From Clostridiales bacterium (GTDB taxonomy: Bacteria; Bacillota; Clostridia; Clostridiales; Caloramatoraceae): a DNA stretch of 11,161 nucleotides. Made by a program: the position numbers and the translations under genes. This document shows, in pieces, positions 1 to 8,388 of the stretch. The stretch lies in contig JAOAFH010000095.1 in assembly GCA_026416355.1 (NCBI GenBank), positions 1 to 11,161 of the forward strand, read 5' to 3'. The notes beneath the pieces were generated by a model. That model made no database searches. It was not told where the DNA came from and saw nothing but the letters and a program-made list of their open reading frames with translations. The number at the start of each line of letters is the position of its first letter. Within the stretch, counting starts at the first letter, position 1.

Positions 1-2280
1 ATCTACAAATCCTCTCTTATAAAGAGCATTTCCATACATTACTGACATATGGCTAAACATTGCACCATTTTCCTTGTGTCCAAATGCAAAACCAAAAAGT
101 CTTCCTAAATCCTTTTTAACTTCATGATAGTTAGTATTTAGTCTATATCCACCTACTTTTTCATCTTTTAAATATTTATTTGCAGAGTCAATAATCTTCT
201 CAATTTGTTCTTCTGTTGCAGCTCCACCCATAGTCGTAAATACTTGGCTTGTTAAATTCATTCTTGTGCCATTTACATGGTCACCTTCTACTCTGTTTCC
301 TGAATTATCGTAGTAACCATTAAACCACTCATATCCTTCAGAATTTTTAACCCACTCATTATTTCTAATATGATTAATTATCCAATTTCCTTTGATTTCT
401 AAATCGTTTATAAGTTCATCAATTGATACCTTAACTTTTCTGCCAGATATTTTACTCTTACAGCTTTCAAAATATATCTTTAATAATTTAACCTTCTCTT
501 CAACAGAATCATAATTTATAGGTACATTTAAAGAATCAAGTAGTATCATAATTTCTTCAGCTAATTCTATTTGTTTAATAAAATGTCTTATCTTTAATTC
601 TTTTAATAGTTTTGCAAACTCTATTAAATTACTTCCATATAGTGCTGTAAATGCAACACTTTCTCCTTTTTCAGCAGCCATATCAAGACCATCATTCCAG
701 TCTGCACCTTCAAGTTTAATATTATTATGCATTCCTACATTGAAAAATGGAGTAAGATGTTGTATTAATATATGTTCTAGTATTGTTCCCTTATAGATTT
801 CTCCATCAAGTGTTTTTAATTTATTTCCTTCTTCAATTGACCAGTTTTCATCAAAGTCAGTACATCTGCTAGCAAGTCTATCCTTAAAGTATTCTTGTTC
901 TTCTAATAAGAAATTTAAATCTCCACTTAAATCTAGATATAATTTAGTTGTTAAGAAAGGCCATGCACCATGATCCATCCATATTCTAGCTATATTATTT
1001 CTGTCTGCAATAAACTCTCCTGGTTTTGAGCCAATTATAGTAGCATTACTTCCATCTATTCTTACACCAGCATAATTGTTATAAAGAAGCTTTCTAACTT
1101 CATCAGGTTCCATCATTAAAAGTGCAAGACAATCCTGCCATAAATCTCTCCAACCTCTTCCGCCTCTTCCATAGTCGTGGTGTGGCAAGAATGAACATCC
1201 ATATATTCTTCTTAGAATTGGCTGTAAATTAATCCACTTCATCCACTTATCAAATGTATTATCACCAGTTTTAAATTCAGGCTTACTTAATTTATTTTGC
1301 CAATATTTTTTACAATCATCTAAAGCCTTATCAATTTTTTCTTCACTTCCATACTTATTAATAAGTATTTCATTTTCTTTTTCATCGCCATTTTCATTTA
1401 TAGCTAGCATTATTATGAATGTTTTAGTTTCTCCAGCTGCAAGTTCTACATCTTTAAATCTTATAGCACCTATTGCCTCATAACCTTCAAGCATATCACC
1501 TGACTTAGAGTAAGGCTCTTTATTACAGAACACCGCTTCAGGACATTCTAAATTTCCACCTTCACCAATAAATTCTTCAACTTCTGGGAAGAATCCGGTA
1601 GGGTTTTCCCCATTATCTTCAACACCAAGTACAGAATAAATAACATCATTAGTTTTGTGTCCTCTTTCATCAAATGAAAGTGTAGGCTTTACTACTATAC
1701 CATTATCAGTAGTTTTAATTCTATGAAGTAACGAAGTAACATGTCTATGATCTCTTAAATTATCTGCTGAACGCCCATATACAGGAATTGCTGCAGTTGG
1801 TACTATTGTCTTAGTATCATCTCCTGTATTAGTAATGCTTACCTTCATTAATTCAACTTTGTGATTTTCAACAGGAGCAAAGTTTAATACCTCTGCTTTT
1901 ATTCCTAAAGCTTTGTTTTCTCTTATTACCTTATGCCATAAAAAACCTGCTTCTAATTTTACACTTTCAGGAGAATCTTGATTAAAAGTATATCCTACCT
2001 GCATTGGTGAGTTTCCACTTACTGACCATGGTCCATATCCCTTTATGTTAACCCAGAAGTTTCTCGCACTTCTTGTATTATGCAAATCCTCTGCTGATAC
2101 AGGAAGCATAAGAAAAGTATTTTGACTTGACTTAATATCCCCATTCAATGTTGGAGTAATGGCTGACATTATACCTGCTTCATTTGCAATAGGGAAATAT
2201 AAACAACTGCTTTTTTCAGGATTTTCAAGCTGAAATTCTGCATTTTCATTAATAAATTCCCATGATTTAACTTTATCCAT
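1..2280 (-). CDS. GH94 glycoside phosphorylase, laminaribiose-phosphorylase-like (C-terminus cut by window edge)
   Basis: Open without a stop for 760 codons from ATG at 2280 to the left edge; the ATG follows AAGGAGG with a 9-base spacer. It begins MDKVKSWEFINENAEFQL, with no signal peptide, so it is cytoplasmic. The layout fits GH94: an N-terminal beta-sandwich (about residues 1-290), a helical linker, then an alpha/alpha barrel. Residues 377-383 read WRDLWQD, matching the conserved substrate/phosphate-site block of the family. Residues 525-531 read GADWNDG; from memory of characterised GH94 enzymes, the first Asp (D527) is the general acid. Such enzymes reversibly cleave a beta-linked glucose disaccharide with phosphate, giving alpha-glucose 1-phosphate plus glucose. 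The N-terminus (YFPIANEAG...LPVSAEDLHN) resembles laminaribiose phosphorylases (about 900 residues) more than classical cellobiose phosphorylases (about 810), so beta-1,3 specificity is preferred but not proven. Last visible gene of the operon, 33 bases after the GH1 stop. Confidence 0.85.
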   Translation of the reverse strand, partial: MDKVKSWEFINENAEFQLENPEKSSCLYFPIANEAGIMSAITPTLNGDIKSSQNTFLMLPVSAEDLHNTRSARNFWVNIKGYGPWSVSGNSPMQVGYTFNQDSPESVKLEAGFLWHKVIRENKALGIKAEVLNFAPVENHKVELMKVSITNTGDDTKTIVPTAAIPVYGRSADNLRDHRHVTSLLHRIKTTDNGIVVKPTLSFDERGHKTNDVIYSVLGVEDNGENPTGFFPEVEEFIGEGGNLECPEAVFCNKEPYSKSGDMLEGYEAIGAIRFKDVELAAGETKTFIIMLAINENGDEKENEILINKYGSEEKIDKALDDCKKYWQNKLSKPEFKTGDNTFDKWMKWINLQPILRRIYGCSFLPHHDYGRGGRGWRDLWQDCLALLMMEPDEVRKLLYNNYAGVRIDGSNATIIGSKPGEFIADRNNIARIWMDHGAWPFLTTKLYLDLSGDLNFLLEEQEYFKDRLASRCTDFDENWSIEEGNKLKTLDGEIYKGTILEHILIQHLTPFFNVGMHNNIKLEGADWNDGLDMAAEKGESVAFTALYGSNLIEFAKLLKELKIRHFIKQIELAEEIMILLDSLNVPINYDSVEEKVKLLKIYFESCKSKISGRKVKVSIDELINDLEIKGNWIINHIRNNEWVKNSEGYEWFNGYYDNSGNRVEGDHVNGTRMNLTSQVFTTMGGAATEEQIEKIIDSANKYLKDEKVGGYRLNTNYHEVKKDLGRLFGFAFGHKENGAMFSHMSVMYGNALYKRGFVD

Positions 2281-2313
2281 ATCAAACGACCTCCTTCTAT
2301 ATCATCATTTTTC

Positions 2314-3660
2314 TTATTCATTTAATCCATTATTTTTAATAACATCTCTATACCAATATCCGCTGTTCTTTATTATTCTGTTTTGGTTTGTATAATCTAC
2401 AAAAACAATACCAAACCTTTTTTCATATCCTTCAGCCCATTCAAAGTTATCTAAGAATGACCATAAGTAATATGCCTTAAGATTAACTCCCTCTGAAATT
2501 GCTCTATGAACTACTTTTAGATGTTCATAAAGGTAATGTATTCTAGAGTCATCAACAACTTTACCATTTGAATTTACTATATCGTTAAATGCAGCTCCAT
2601 TTTCTGTAATCATTATGTCTATGCCATCATAAGTTTGGTGAAGATAAGTAAGCATATCATATAAACCTTGAGGATATATTTCCCATCCCATTTGAGTTTT
2701 TGGATTATCTAAGTCTATAGTAGCTGCCTTTAATGGATAAGATGATTCATCATACTTTACAACTGCTCTTGTATAATAATTTATACCTAAGAAGTCTATT
2801 TTTTCGCTTATTATCTCCATATCCTCTTCTTTAAGTTCAGGAAGGATATTTTGTTCTTTATATAACTTAACCATATCATCAGGATACTTTCCCTTTAATA
2901 CTGGATCTAAGTACCATCTATTTACAAACCCATCGTATATTTTTGCAGCTAATACATCCTTTTCATCAGTTGAATTTGGGTATGAAGTTATTAGGTTTAA
3001 AGTTATACCTATTTTACCCTTTAAATTCATACTTCTGTAAAGCCTTACAACTTTTCCATGTGATAAAAGTACATTGTGTGCAACTTGTATTGCCATCTTA
3101 TAGTCCTTAATGCCAGGTGCATGTACTCCCCAAGCATATCCTAACATTGAAACAACCCATGGTTCATTATGAGTAATCCATTTAGGAACTAAATCTCCAA
3201 ACTCCTTAAACATTAGCTCTGCATATTCAACAAAATAATCTACTACCTTTCTATTTGCCCATCCTCCCATGTCTTGAAGGTGTTGTGGCAAATCCCAGTG
3301 ATATAGCGTTACTGCAGGTTGAATACCCTTGCTTACTAATTTGTTTATTAATTTTTTATAAAATTCTAATCCCTTTTGATTTACCTCTCCATATCCCTTT
3401 GGAAATATTCTTGCCCATGATATTGAAAGTCTGTAGTTTTTAATGCCTAGTTCTTCTAATATCTCTATATCCTTTTCATATAAATGATAATGGTCACATG
3501 CTACATTACCATTATGATTTTTATATATGTTCCCTGGTATAGAAGTGAATCTGTCCCATATATTTTCTCCTTTACCATCTTCATTGTAAGCACCTTCAAT
3601 CTGATATGATGAAGTAGCTACTCCCCAAATAAAATCCTTTGGAAAATCATATTTATTCAT
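2314..3660 (-). CDS. GH1 family beta-glucosidase, cytoplasmic
   Basis: A 448-residue protein of normal GH1 length, starting at ATG 3660 with AGGAGG five bases upstream. The N-terminal signature FIWGVATSSYQIEGA is at 10-24. The acid/base Glu is E166 in THNEP, and the nucleophile Glu is E353 in ITENG. The aglycone/glucose-binding block DNFEWAEGY (404-412) has E407-W408, the form typical of enzymes acting on unphosphorylated glucosides; 6-phospho-beta-glucosidases usually have Ser/Lys/Tyr residues here. That agrees with uptake by an ABC transporter rather than a PTS. There is no signal peptide. It would hydrolyse beta-glucosyl disaccharides or short oligosaccharides to glucose, in parallel with the phosphorylases on either side. 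It lies between GH30 upstream and GH94 downstream, with 71- and 33-base gaps. Linkage preference (beta-1,3, 1,4 or 1,6) cannot be read from the sequence. Annotated family members are often called BglA or BglB. Confidence 0.95.
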   Translation of the reverse strand: MNKYDFPKDFIWGVATSSYQIEGAYNEDGKGENIWDRFTSIPGNIYKNHNGNVACDHYHLYEKDIEILEELGIKNYRLSISWARIFPKGYGEVNQKGLEFYKKLINKLVSKGIQPAVTLYHWDLPQHLQDMGGWANRKVVDYFVEYAELMFKEFGDLVPKWITHNEPWVVSMLGYAWGVHAPGIKDYKMAIQVAHNVLLSHGKVVRLYRSMNLKGKIGITLNLITSYPNSTDEKDVLAAKIYDGFVNRWYLDPVLKGKYPDDMVKLYKEQNILPELKEEDMEIISEKIDFLGINYYTRAVVKYDESSYPLKAATIDLDNPKTQMGWEIYPQGLYDMLTYLHQTYDGIDIMITENGAAFNDIVNSNGKVVDDSRIHYLYEHLKVVHRAISEGVNLKAYYLWSFLDNFEWAEGYEKRFGIVFVDYTNQNRIIKNSGYWYRDVIKNNGLNE

Positions 3661-3691
3661 ACTGTCCTCCTACCTTGTTACTCATAAATTT

Positions 3692-3722
3692 GGCAAGTAA
3701 CTCAAAAATGTGGTTACTTGCC
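3692..3722 (-). other. Intercistronic stem-loop between GH30 and GH1
   Basis: A perfect 10-base inverted repeat: GGCAAGTAAC at 3692-3701 and GTTACTTGCC at 3713-3722, with an 11-base loop. It fills the gap between the GH30 stop and the GH1 ribosome binding site. No U-run follows on the minus strand (AAATTTATG), so it is not a convincing intrinsic terminator; an mRNA stability or processing element is more plausible. A further GTTACT at 3677-3682 could pair instead with the AGTAAC at 3696-3701, giving a weaker alternative hairpin nearer the GH1 start. Confidence 0.6.
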
Positions 3723-3731
3723 TAAAATACA

Positions 3732-5069
3732 TTACTCTATTACAAGTGTCATTATTGAATGTCTAATGCTCTTATGTTCTAATAACATACCATTTATTTT
3801 AATATTAAAATCAATATCTTCATCAGATTTATTCATAACTACAACTGCAAGCACACCATCTGGATTTTTAAATGCTGTAACTTCTAAATTTTCATAAGGA
3901 TTTACAAATCCAATTCTTTTAGCCCCTCTCTTAATAAACCTACTAAAATGTCCTATATAATAGTAGGAACTTTGATAATAGACTTTATCATTTTCTGTAT
4001 CTACAATAATAGGAGCATCACAGAAGTTGCCTACATGGTTAGGTCCACCTTGTATATCAAGTATTAGGTTCCAGTCAACCCAGCCAACTGTGTGATTATT
4101 TAAATCTCCAATAATGTTGTGTCCATATCTTTCACCAACATTCCAATCTCCTAACTTTACTCCACCTTCCTGACATCCTTCTGTGAATAATAGCTTTTTA
4201 TCCGGAAAGTCTTGGTGTGTTTTGTCAAGGTTGTCAAATTGATCTCCAGAATACCAATGGAATCCAACACCCCAAATGTATTTTGCAGCCTCTTTATCTG
4301 ATAGTATAACTTTGGCTCTTTCATATAACAAATCTCTATTATGGTCCCAAACAATAACATTTATATTTTGTAATCCTTCTTTGTGTAATGTTGGGCCTAA
4401 GTGATTTTTAACAAAATCTCTCTCTTCTTCAGCTGTATATCTGCAAGAGTCCCAAACTTGAGTAGCCTCTGGTTCATTTTGAACAGTAACTCCCCAAATA
4501 TCTAGCCCTTCTTGTTTCATTGCCTTAATATATTTTGCAAAGTAGCGAGCCCAAACATCTTTATATTCATCCTTTAGTTTACCACCATGGTTCATTTCTC
4601 CATTTGTTTTCATCCAAGCTGGTGGACTCCATGGCGAAGAAAATAATCTTATTTCTTGATTTGAAATAGCTTTAGCTTCTTTTATAAATGGAATAACATA
4701 CTTTCTTTCTCTTTCAATGTTAAAACTCTCGAGTGTAACATCATTTTCTTCAACATAGTCGTAATTTTCCAATGAAAAATCACAACTATTTATGTGAGTT
4801 CTACATAGGTTATATGCATTTCCTTCTTTTGAATCAAAATATGCCTTTAAAATATTTTTTCTATTTTCTTCACCAAGTTTATAAAAGTTATATGCAGCTG
4901 ATTCGGTGAAAGCTCCACCAAAACCTTCAATAGTTTGGAATGTTTTATCCTCAAATACTTCTATTGCTTTTTGGCATACATTTGATGAACTCAAAGACAC
5001 ATTTCCTTTAAAACTTAATCTATCTTCAGTATCTCTAGCTGTAAGATATACTTTTAGGTCTTTTCTCAT
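3732..5069 (-). CDS. GH30 family beta-glycosidase (glucosylceramidase/beta-1,6-glucanase type), intracellular
   Basis: Start chosen at ATG 5069 (445 residues), because GGAGG at 5075-5079 sits five bases upstream. The in-frame TTG at 5090 gives seven more residues but would place this Shine-Dalgarno inside the gene. GH30 hallmarks are clear: IEGFGGAFTES near residues 47-57, SPWSPPAWM near 145-153, the acid/base Glu in TVQNEPEA (E199) and the nucleophile Glu in LFTEGC (E297), with a C-terminal beta-domain from about 375. Family members cleave beta-1,6-glucan, glucosylceramide or other beta-glucosides and beta-xylosides by a retaining mechanism. There is no signal peptide, unlike many secreted GH30 beta-1,6-glucanases, so it should act on imported oligosaccharides. 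Together with the phosphorylases, removal of beta-1,6-linked glucose branches from beta-1,3-glucan fragments is a reasonable inference; the exact subfamily is unresolved. It starts 23 bases after the interrupted phosphorylase. Confidence 0.92.
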   Translation of the reverse strand: MRKDLKVYLTARDTEDRLSFKGNVSLSSSNVCQKAIEVFEDKTFQTIEGFGGAFTESAAYNFYKLGEENRKNILKAYFDSKEGNAYNLCRTHINSCDFSLENYDYVEENDVTLESFNIERERKYVIPFIKEAKAISNQEIRLFSSPWSPPAWMKTNGEMNHGGKLKDEYKDVWARYFAKYIKAMKQEGLDIWGVTVQNEPEATQVWDSCRYTAEEERDFVKNHLGPTLHKEGLQNINVIVWDHNRDLLYERAKVILSDKEAAKYIWGVGFHWYSGDQFDNLDKTHQDFPDKKLLFTEGCQEGGVKLGDWNVGERYGHNIIGDLNNHTVGWVDWNLILDIQGGPNHVGNFCDAPIIVDTENDKVYYQSSYYYIGHFSRFIKRGAKRIGFVNPYENLEVTAFKNPDGVLAVVVMNKSDEDIDFNIKINGMLLEHKSIRHSIMTLVIE

Positions 5070-5079
5070 TTTTGCCTCC
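5070..5079 (-). promoter_or_regulatory. Ribosome binding site deciding the GH30 start
   Basis: GGAGG (5075-5079) plus the 5-base spacer CAAAA before ATG 5069. It shows that the upstream in-frame TTG at 5090 is not the start. Confidence 0.8.
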
Positions 5080-5092
5080 AATAAACTCAATA

Positions 5093-6481
5093 TTATTGTA
5101 GATAAATATCAATCTTATTAACTTTGCCTTCTCTTATGAGCTTTGCGTACTCTTTTTCTATTACATTACCTTGTATTTCAACAGTATTTCCTTCTGGCAT
5201 ACTAATAACTATTCTTTGCTTAGTTAAATCCATCTCATAAGTATTTTTTCTAGATGGATTATGGTATGTTACTAAGCATCTTCCTAAGAAGTTAAAGCTA
5301 ACTTTATTTTCTTCATCAAATAGCCACTCTGGTAAAACTGGATTGAAGCTTAGTGTTAGTCTTCCATCTCTAATTGCAAATGGATTTTTACCAACAAACA
5401 TCAGTCTCCACATGCTTAAAAACTCTGCAGTTGCTCCACTTAGTCTTGCAACAAATCCTGTTCCATGTATTGATTCATCTGAGTTTGCACTGCTTGCAAT
5501 AAATGATGAATTTTCAAGTGGACTTCTTCCGTAAACATCTGCATCCATAAATGCAATTATTACTTTTCTAAAATCATCATAGTATTCTTTGTATAGTCCG
5601 CTTTTTAATACCTCAAGCATATATTTATATTCCATGTGTAACCAAATTGATTCATTTTCAAGCCAACCTGGAGTAAATGCTCTTGCTCTTCCTATTTCAA
5701 TAGTTTCATTATTTAATGAGGCATTTACCTTATACATATTTAGTTTTTTATCAAACAGGTCGCTATTTTTTACCTTATTGTATATATCACTTAAAAATTC
5801 TTTGTCATCATAAATCTTGAATCCTCTAACTACACCTTCTAAGAATAGAGGCATCTTTCTTTGTTTGAATTTTAAGACCTTAACATATTTATCTTTATTT
5901 TGATTTTCATTTTCTAAAACTTCATATTCCTCTGCTTCATAGTAGAAATATGTTGGCATAATACCATCATTCTCTTGTAATGCCTTTTCTAAGCCTGATC
6001 TTAACTTTTCAATTAGAGATTCTATATTATTAGCTATAGTTTCAGCCTTAACTAATACTTCTTTACCCTCAAATCCTAGTTTTACTTCTTCTCTATATTT
6101 TTCTCTTAAATCAGACATCATTGACCAGAATTCGTAATCTCTAGTCTCGTTATTTAGTTCTTTATATGTGCCTATACAATTTAGCTCATTTTCAATTAAA
6201 TCCATTATTTCTACAGGTATTTTTATTTCTTCATTTGAGTATTCTTTTAAAGCGTCCTTTATAAATGTTAATAACCTTACTAATTCATAGGCTTCTGAAA
6301 CAGAAGAACCAAAAAGTCCTGGTAGACCATTTAATGCATCATACCAACCTGGCTTACCTGCCTCCATTTCAATTCCCATACCTGCTGGATCTATTGTTGC
6401 AAATTTAACTGCTGCTAAATTTAGAAGTTTTACAATTAGATTAGTTTTATATATTTCACCTAATCCTTTATTTGCTCTCAT
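5093..6481 (-). CDS. C-terminal part of the interrupted phosphorylase, from its first in-frame ATG
   Basis: A 462-codon segment (MRANKGLGEIYK...) carrying the candidate catalytic Asp (GWYDALNG, D48 here, codon 653 of the full frame) and the rest of the barrel plus the C-terminal beta region. It is not a convincing independent gene. No Shine-Dalgarno precedes ATG 6481 (upstream is AAAAGAATATAAAAACATA). The 105 preceding codons, 6482-6796, stay in frame and encode conserved family sequence including HGEGYWTDHW. I found no in-frame ATG, GTG or TTG between the TAA and 6481. An automatic gene caller may list it as a separate protein, but it is best treated as the distal part of the gene starting at 8296. 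Confidence 0.4.
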   Translation of the reverse strand: MRANKGLGEIYKTNLIVKLLNLAAVKFATIDPAGMGIEMEAGKPGWYDALNGLPGLFGSSVSEAYELVRLLTFIKDALKEYSNEEIKIPVEIMDLIENELNCIGTYKELNNETRDYEFWSMMSDLREKYREEVKLGFEGKEVLVKAETIANNIESLIEKLRSGLEKALQENDGIMPTYFYYEAEEYEVLENENQNKDKYVKVLKFKQRKMPLFLEGVVRGFKIYDDKEFLSDIYNKVKNSDLFDKKLNMYKVNASLNNETIEIGRARAFTPGWLENESIWLHMEYKYMLEVLKSGLYKEYYDDFRKVIIAFMDADVYGRSPLENSSFIASSANSDESIHGTGFVARLSGATAEFLSMWRLMFVGKNPFAIRDGRLTLSFNPVLPEWLFDEENKVSFNFLGRCLVTYHNPSRKNTYEMDLTKQRIVISMPEGNTVEIQGNVIEKEYAKLIREGKVNKIDIYLQ

Positions 6482-6793
6482 TATGTTTTTATATTCTTTT
6501 CTTGACTCAATAATCTTTTTCTTTTCTTGGTCAACTACTAGTGAATTGTATTGTCTAATCTTTCCGTTAGATAATACATATCTCTTTTCCCTTGGTAGTA
6601 CAACTTCACTATCATCAAAATATGTGTAATCATATTGGTTGAATAATAAATCTTTCTTATTATCTGGATATACCTCTAAATAGTTTTCAATTAAATCTAG
6701 ATTGTATGTCCAGTGGTCAGTCCAGTATCCCTCACCATGAACTGCATCTACTTCTTCATCGGAGTTTTCTATTATCTTTATTAATAACTCCGC

Positions 6794-8296
6794 TTATGCT
6801 ACATTTAGTTTAATTTGTTTTTGTTCAATAAAAGTAAATAGCTTTCCTGGTGTAAATGGATTTTTTAATAACTCCTTTAATTCATCTGATTTGTCTACTA
6901 ATCCATCAACAAAGTCTAGATTTTCTGATTCAACTCTATATTTAACACCATTTATAACTAATGGGTTATAACCATCTACTTGAATTAGGTTCATAAATGT
7001 TCTTATATTGTAGTTATTTACTTTTGGATTAAAAAAAATATCACTTCTTCTGTTTTGATTAACATCTCTATAGTTTCCATTTCCACTTGAGTAATACTCT
7101 GGTTGAAGTGAGAAATAGTTGTAATCTCTTTCTAAATCTCCATGTTTTCTTGAATACATGTAGTAAACAAGCGTTTTACCATCCTTATTAAATACAATTG
7201 GGTATCCACCTCTTAGAATATTATCTAAGTAAGTTTGTCTACAATATTCATCAAACACCTTTGATGATGTCTTTGTATATATATCATCTGTTATTTTCTC
7301 TATTATTTCTGTTCCTTCAATGTACTTATCAACTATATATTCTTTGCTCATGAATTTTTCTTTAAAGCTATCTAAAATATCCATATCAGGCACATGACCA
7401 ATTACAGTATATATATCTACACTGTCACCTGATTCAATTTCTACACTAAATGCCGAGAAACCACATGGTACTTTATTTGAAGTAATTTGTTTTCTATTTA
7501 AAATATTATCAATTGTATTCTTTGCAAATTCATCTGGATAACTAAATGATGTATTTCTTCCAAACACCAAATCTGCATCTACTATTGGTTTTAATAGTTC
7601 TGATTGATTGTTTTTATTTTTAAATGATATAAAGAAATTACCTTCTTTAAATTCACTTACGATAGCACTATCCTCTGATGAAGATCTCATCTTAAACACA
7701 GGCATTCCGCTTTCTAGATTGTATACTTCCATCCATGCCTTTAATGTATTTCCAACTTGCTTTAGTCCTCCATCGCTAACTCCATATGGTAAGATTGCTG
7801 GTGCTCCATCTACAATCTCAAATGACTTTTTTGTGTCCGATATATTTTTAATAGTAACTTTTCTAATTAACGCAGCTATTTTTTCTTGTGGAAGCATAAA
7901 ATAAAGTACGTTTGTCTTTAGACCGTTTTCTTTATTTATTTCTTCTATTTCAAGCTCATTCATTCCTATATACATATTTTGAGCTATATTTTCATAATCT
8001 CTATGATTAGAAAATGGTTCATAAATGCTGTTATTTTCAACAAACTTTATAAATGTTCTAAAACCAACACTTTGAACATTTTGATAGCATCTATATGCAG
8101 GGAAAAACTCCATTATTGGGTTATCTTTATTTTTAATTCCAAATGATGATATACATTGACCTCTATTAACATAAAAAATCCACATTGGAATACCCTTTTT
8201 ACCCGCAATTCCTGGTAAAAAGCTTGAAAAAGGTTTAGATGTATTGAAGTTTCCTATAATAAATCTGTTCTTATTATCAAAACAATAGTTGCCCAT
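6794..8296 (-). CDS. N-terminal part of the interrupted phosphorylase (ends at premature TAA)
   Basis: A 500-residue open reading frame with a good ribosome binding site, so this fragment is probably translated. It begins MGNYCFDNKNRFIIGNFN and contains the FxSFLPGIAG and VNRGQ blocks seen at the N-terminus of the large oligoglucan phosphorylases, the whole beta-sandwich, and the first barrel segment with RDVNQNRR (410-417). It ends QIKLNVA*, five codons before the family sequence would enter a helix preceding HGEG. It lacks the presumed catalytic Asp and would not be an active enzyme alone. There is no signal peptide. It follows the permease genes by 92 bases, across a stem-loop. Confidence 0.7.
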   Translation of the reverse strand: MGNYCFDNKNRFIIGNFNTSKPFSSFLPGIAGKKGIPMWIFYVNRGQCISSFGIKNKDNPIMEFFPAYRCYQNVQSVGFRTFIKFVENNSIYEPFSNHRDYENIAQNMYIGMNELEIEEINKENGLKTNVLYFMLPQEKIAALIRKVTIKNISDTKKSFEIVDGAPAILPYGVSDGGLKQVGNTLKAWMEVYNLESGMPVFKMRSSSEDSAIVSEFKEGNFFISFKNKNNQSELLKPIVDADLVFGRNTSFSYPDEFAKNTIDNILNRKQITSNKVPCGFSAFSVEIESGDSVDIYTVIGHVPDMDILDSFKEKFMSKEYIVDKYIEGTEIIEKITDDIYTKTSSKVFDEYCRQTYLDNILRGGYPIVFNKDGKTLVYYMYSRKHGDLERDYNYFSLQPEYYSSGNGNYRDVNQNRRSDIFFNPKVNNYNIRTFMNLIQVDGYNPLVINGVKYRVESENLDFVDGLVDKSDELKELLKNPFTPGKLFTFIEQKQIKLNVA

Positions 8297-8307
8297 AAAT
8301 AGCCTCC

Positions 8308-8323
8308 ATTAAAAAATTTTAAT
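8308..8323. repeat. Small AT-only palindrome before the phosphorylase ribosome binding site
   Basis: ATTAAAA-AA-TTTTAAT is self-complementary with a 2-base centre and ends one base upstream of the GGAGG at 8303-8307. All A/T, so it may be chance in this composition. No function is assigned. Confidence 0.3.
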
Positions 8324-8338
8324 GCTTCTTTAGACAAT

Positions 8339-8370
8339 AAACCCAAGAAAAAACAATTTAACTTGGGTTT
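8339..8370 (-). other. Intercistronic stem-loop between the permease and phosphorylase genes
   Basis: A perfect 9-base inverted repeat: AAACCCAAG (8339-8347) and CTTGGGTTT (8362-8370), with a 14-base loop. On the transcribed (minus) strand it follows the permease stop by 18 bases; the 3' arm ends in UUU and then AUUGUCU, so it lacks a full U-tract. It may be a weak attenuator or an RNA-stability hairpin separating transporter from enzyme expression. On the plus strand it is followed by TAATTTT, but there is no plus-strand gene to terminate. Confidence 0.55.
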
Positions 8371-8388
8371 TAATTTTAAATATATAAA

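Larger units (their letters stand above)
5093..8296 (-). pseudogene. Large GH94/GH149/GH161-type beta-glucan phosphorylase interrupted by an in-frame TAA
   Basis: One reading frame runs from ATG 8296 (GGAGG at 8303-8307, 6-base spacer) to TAA at 5093, 1067 codons, with a single TAA at 6794-6796 (codon 501) and no frame change. The N-terminal beta-sandwich (about 1-330) is followed by the catalytic barrel. RDVNQNRR (410-417) corresponds to the conserved RD..Q block of inverting phosphorylases. HGEGYWTDHW (520-529) lies just after the stop. KPGWYDALNGLPG holds D653, the likely general acid. A length near 1070 and these motifs match the large oligoglucan phosphorylases: GH161/GH149 beta-1,3-glucan phosphorylase, or the GH94 1,2-beta-oligoglucan phosphorylase. 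The beta-1,3 group is preferred because of the neighbours. The reaction would be phosphorolysis of oligoglucans from the non-reducing end to glucose 1-phosphate. As read, the protein is split inside its catalytic domain and should be inactive unless the stop is an error or is bypassed. Confidence 0.82.

Noticed and set aside
5070..5090. TTG at 5090 as the GH30 start
   Set aside because: The GGAGG at 5075-5079 is correctly spaced for ATG 5069 and would be internal if TTG were used.
6481..6796. Apparent 310-base intergenic gap between two phosphorylase ORFs
   Set aside because: It is in-frame coding sequence of the same gene with conserved motifs, not an intergenic region.
6794..6796. Recoding of the stop as selenocysteine or pyrrolysine, or an altered genetic code
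   Set aside because: Those use UGA and UAG, not UAA; UAA ends several neighbouring genes normally, and no recoding structure is evident.
7031..7038. Run of eight A/T as a programmed slippage site in the large phosphorylase
   Set aside because: The reading frame is continuous through it (DIFFNP) and the later TAA is in the same frame, so slippage would not restore anything.
7608..7904. 98-codon plus-strand ORF, and the other plus-strand ORFs of 60-80 codons
   Set aside because: They lie antisense within well-supported minus-strand genes, lack ribosome binding sites or recognisable families, and read as shadow frames.
8308..8337. Possible internal promoter (TTGTCT ... TTTAAT) upstream of the phosphorylase on the minus strand
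   Set aside because: The -10-like element touches the Shine-Dalgarno, so a transcript starting from it would lose the ribosome binding site; AT-rich chance match.
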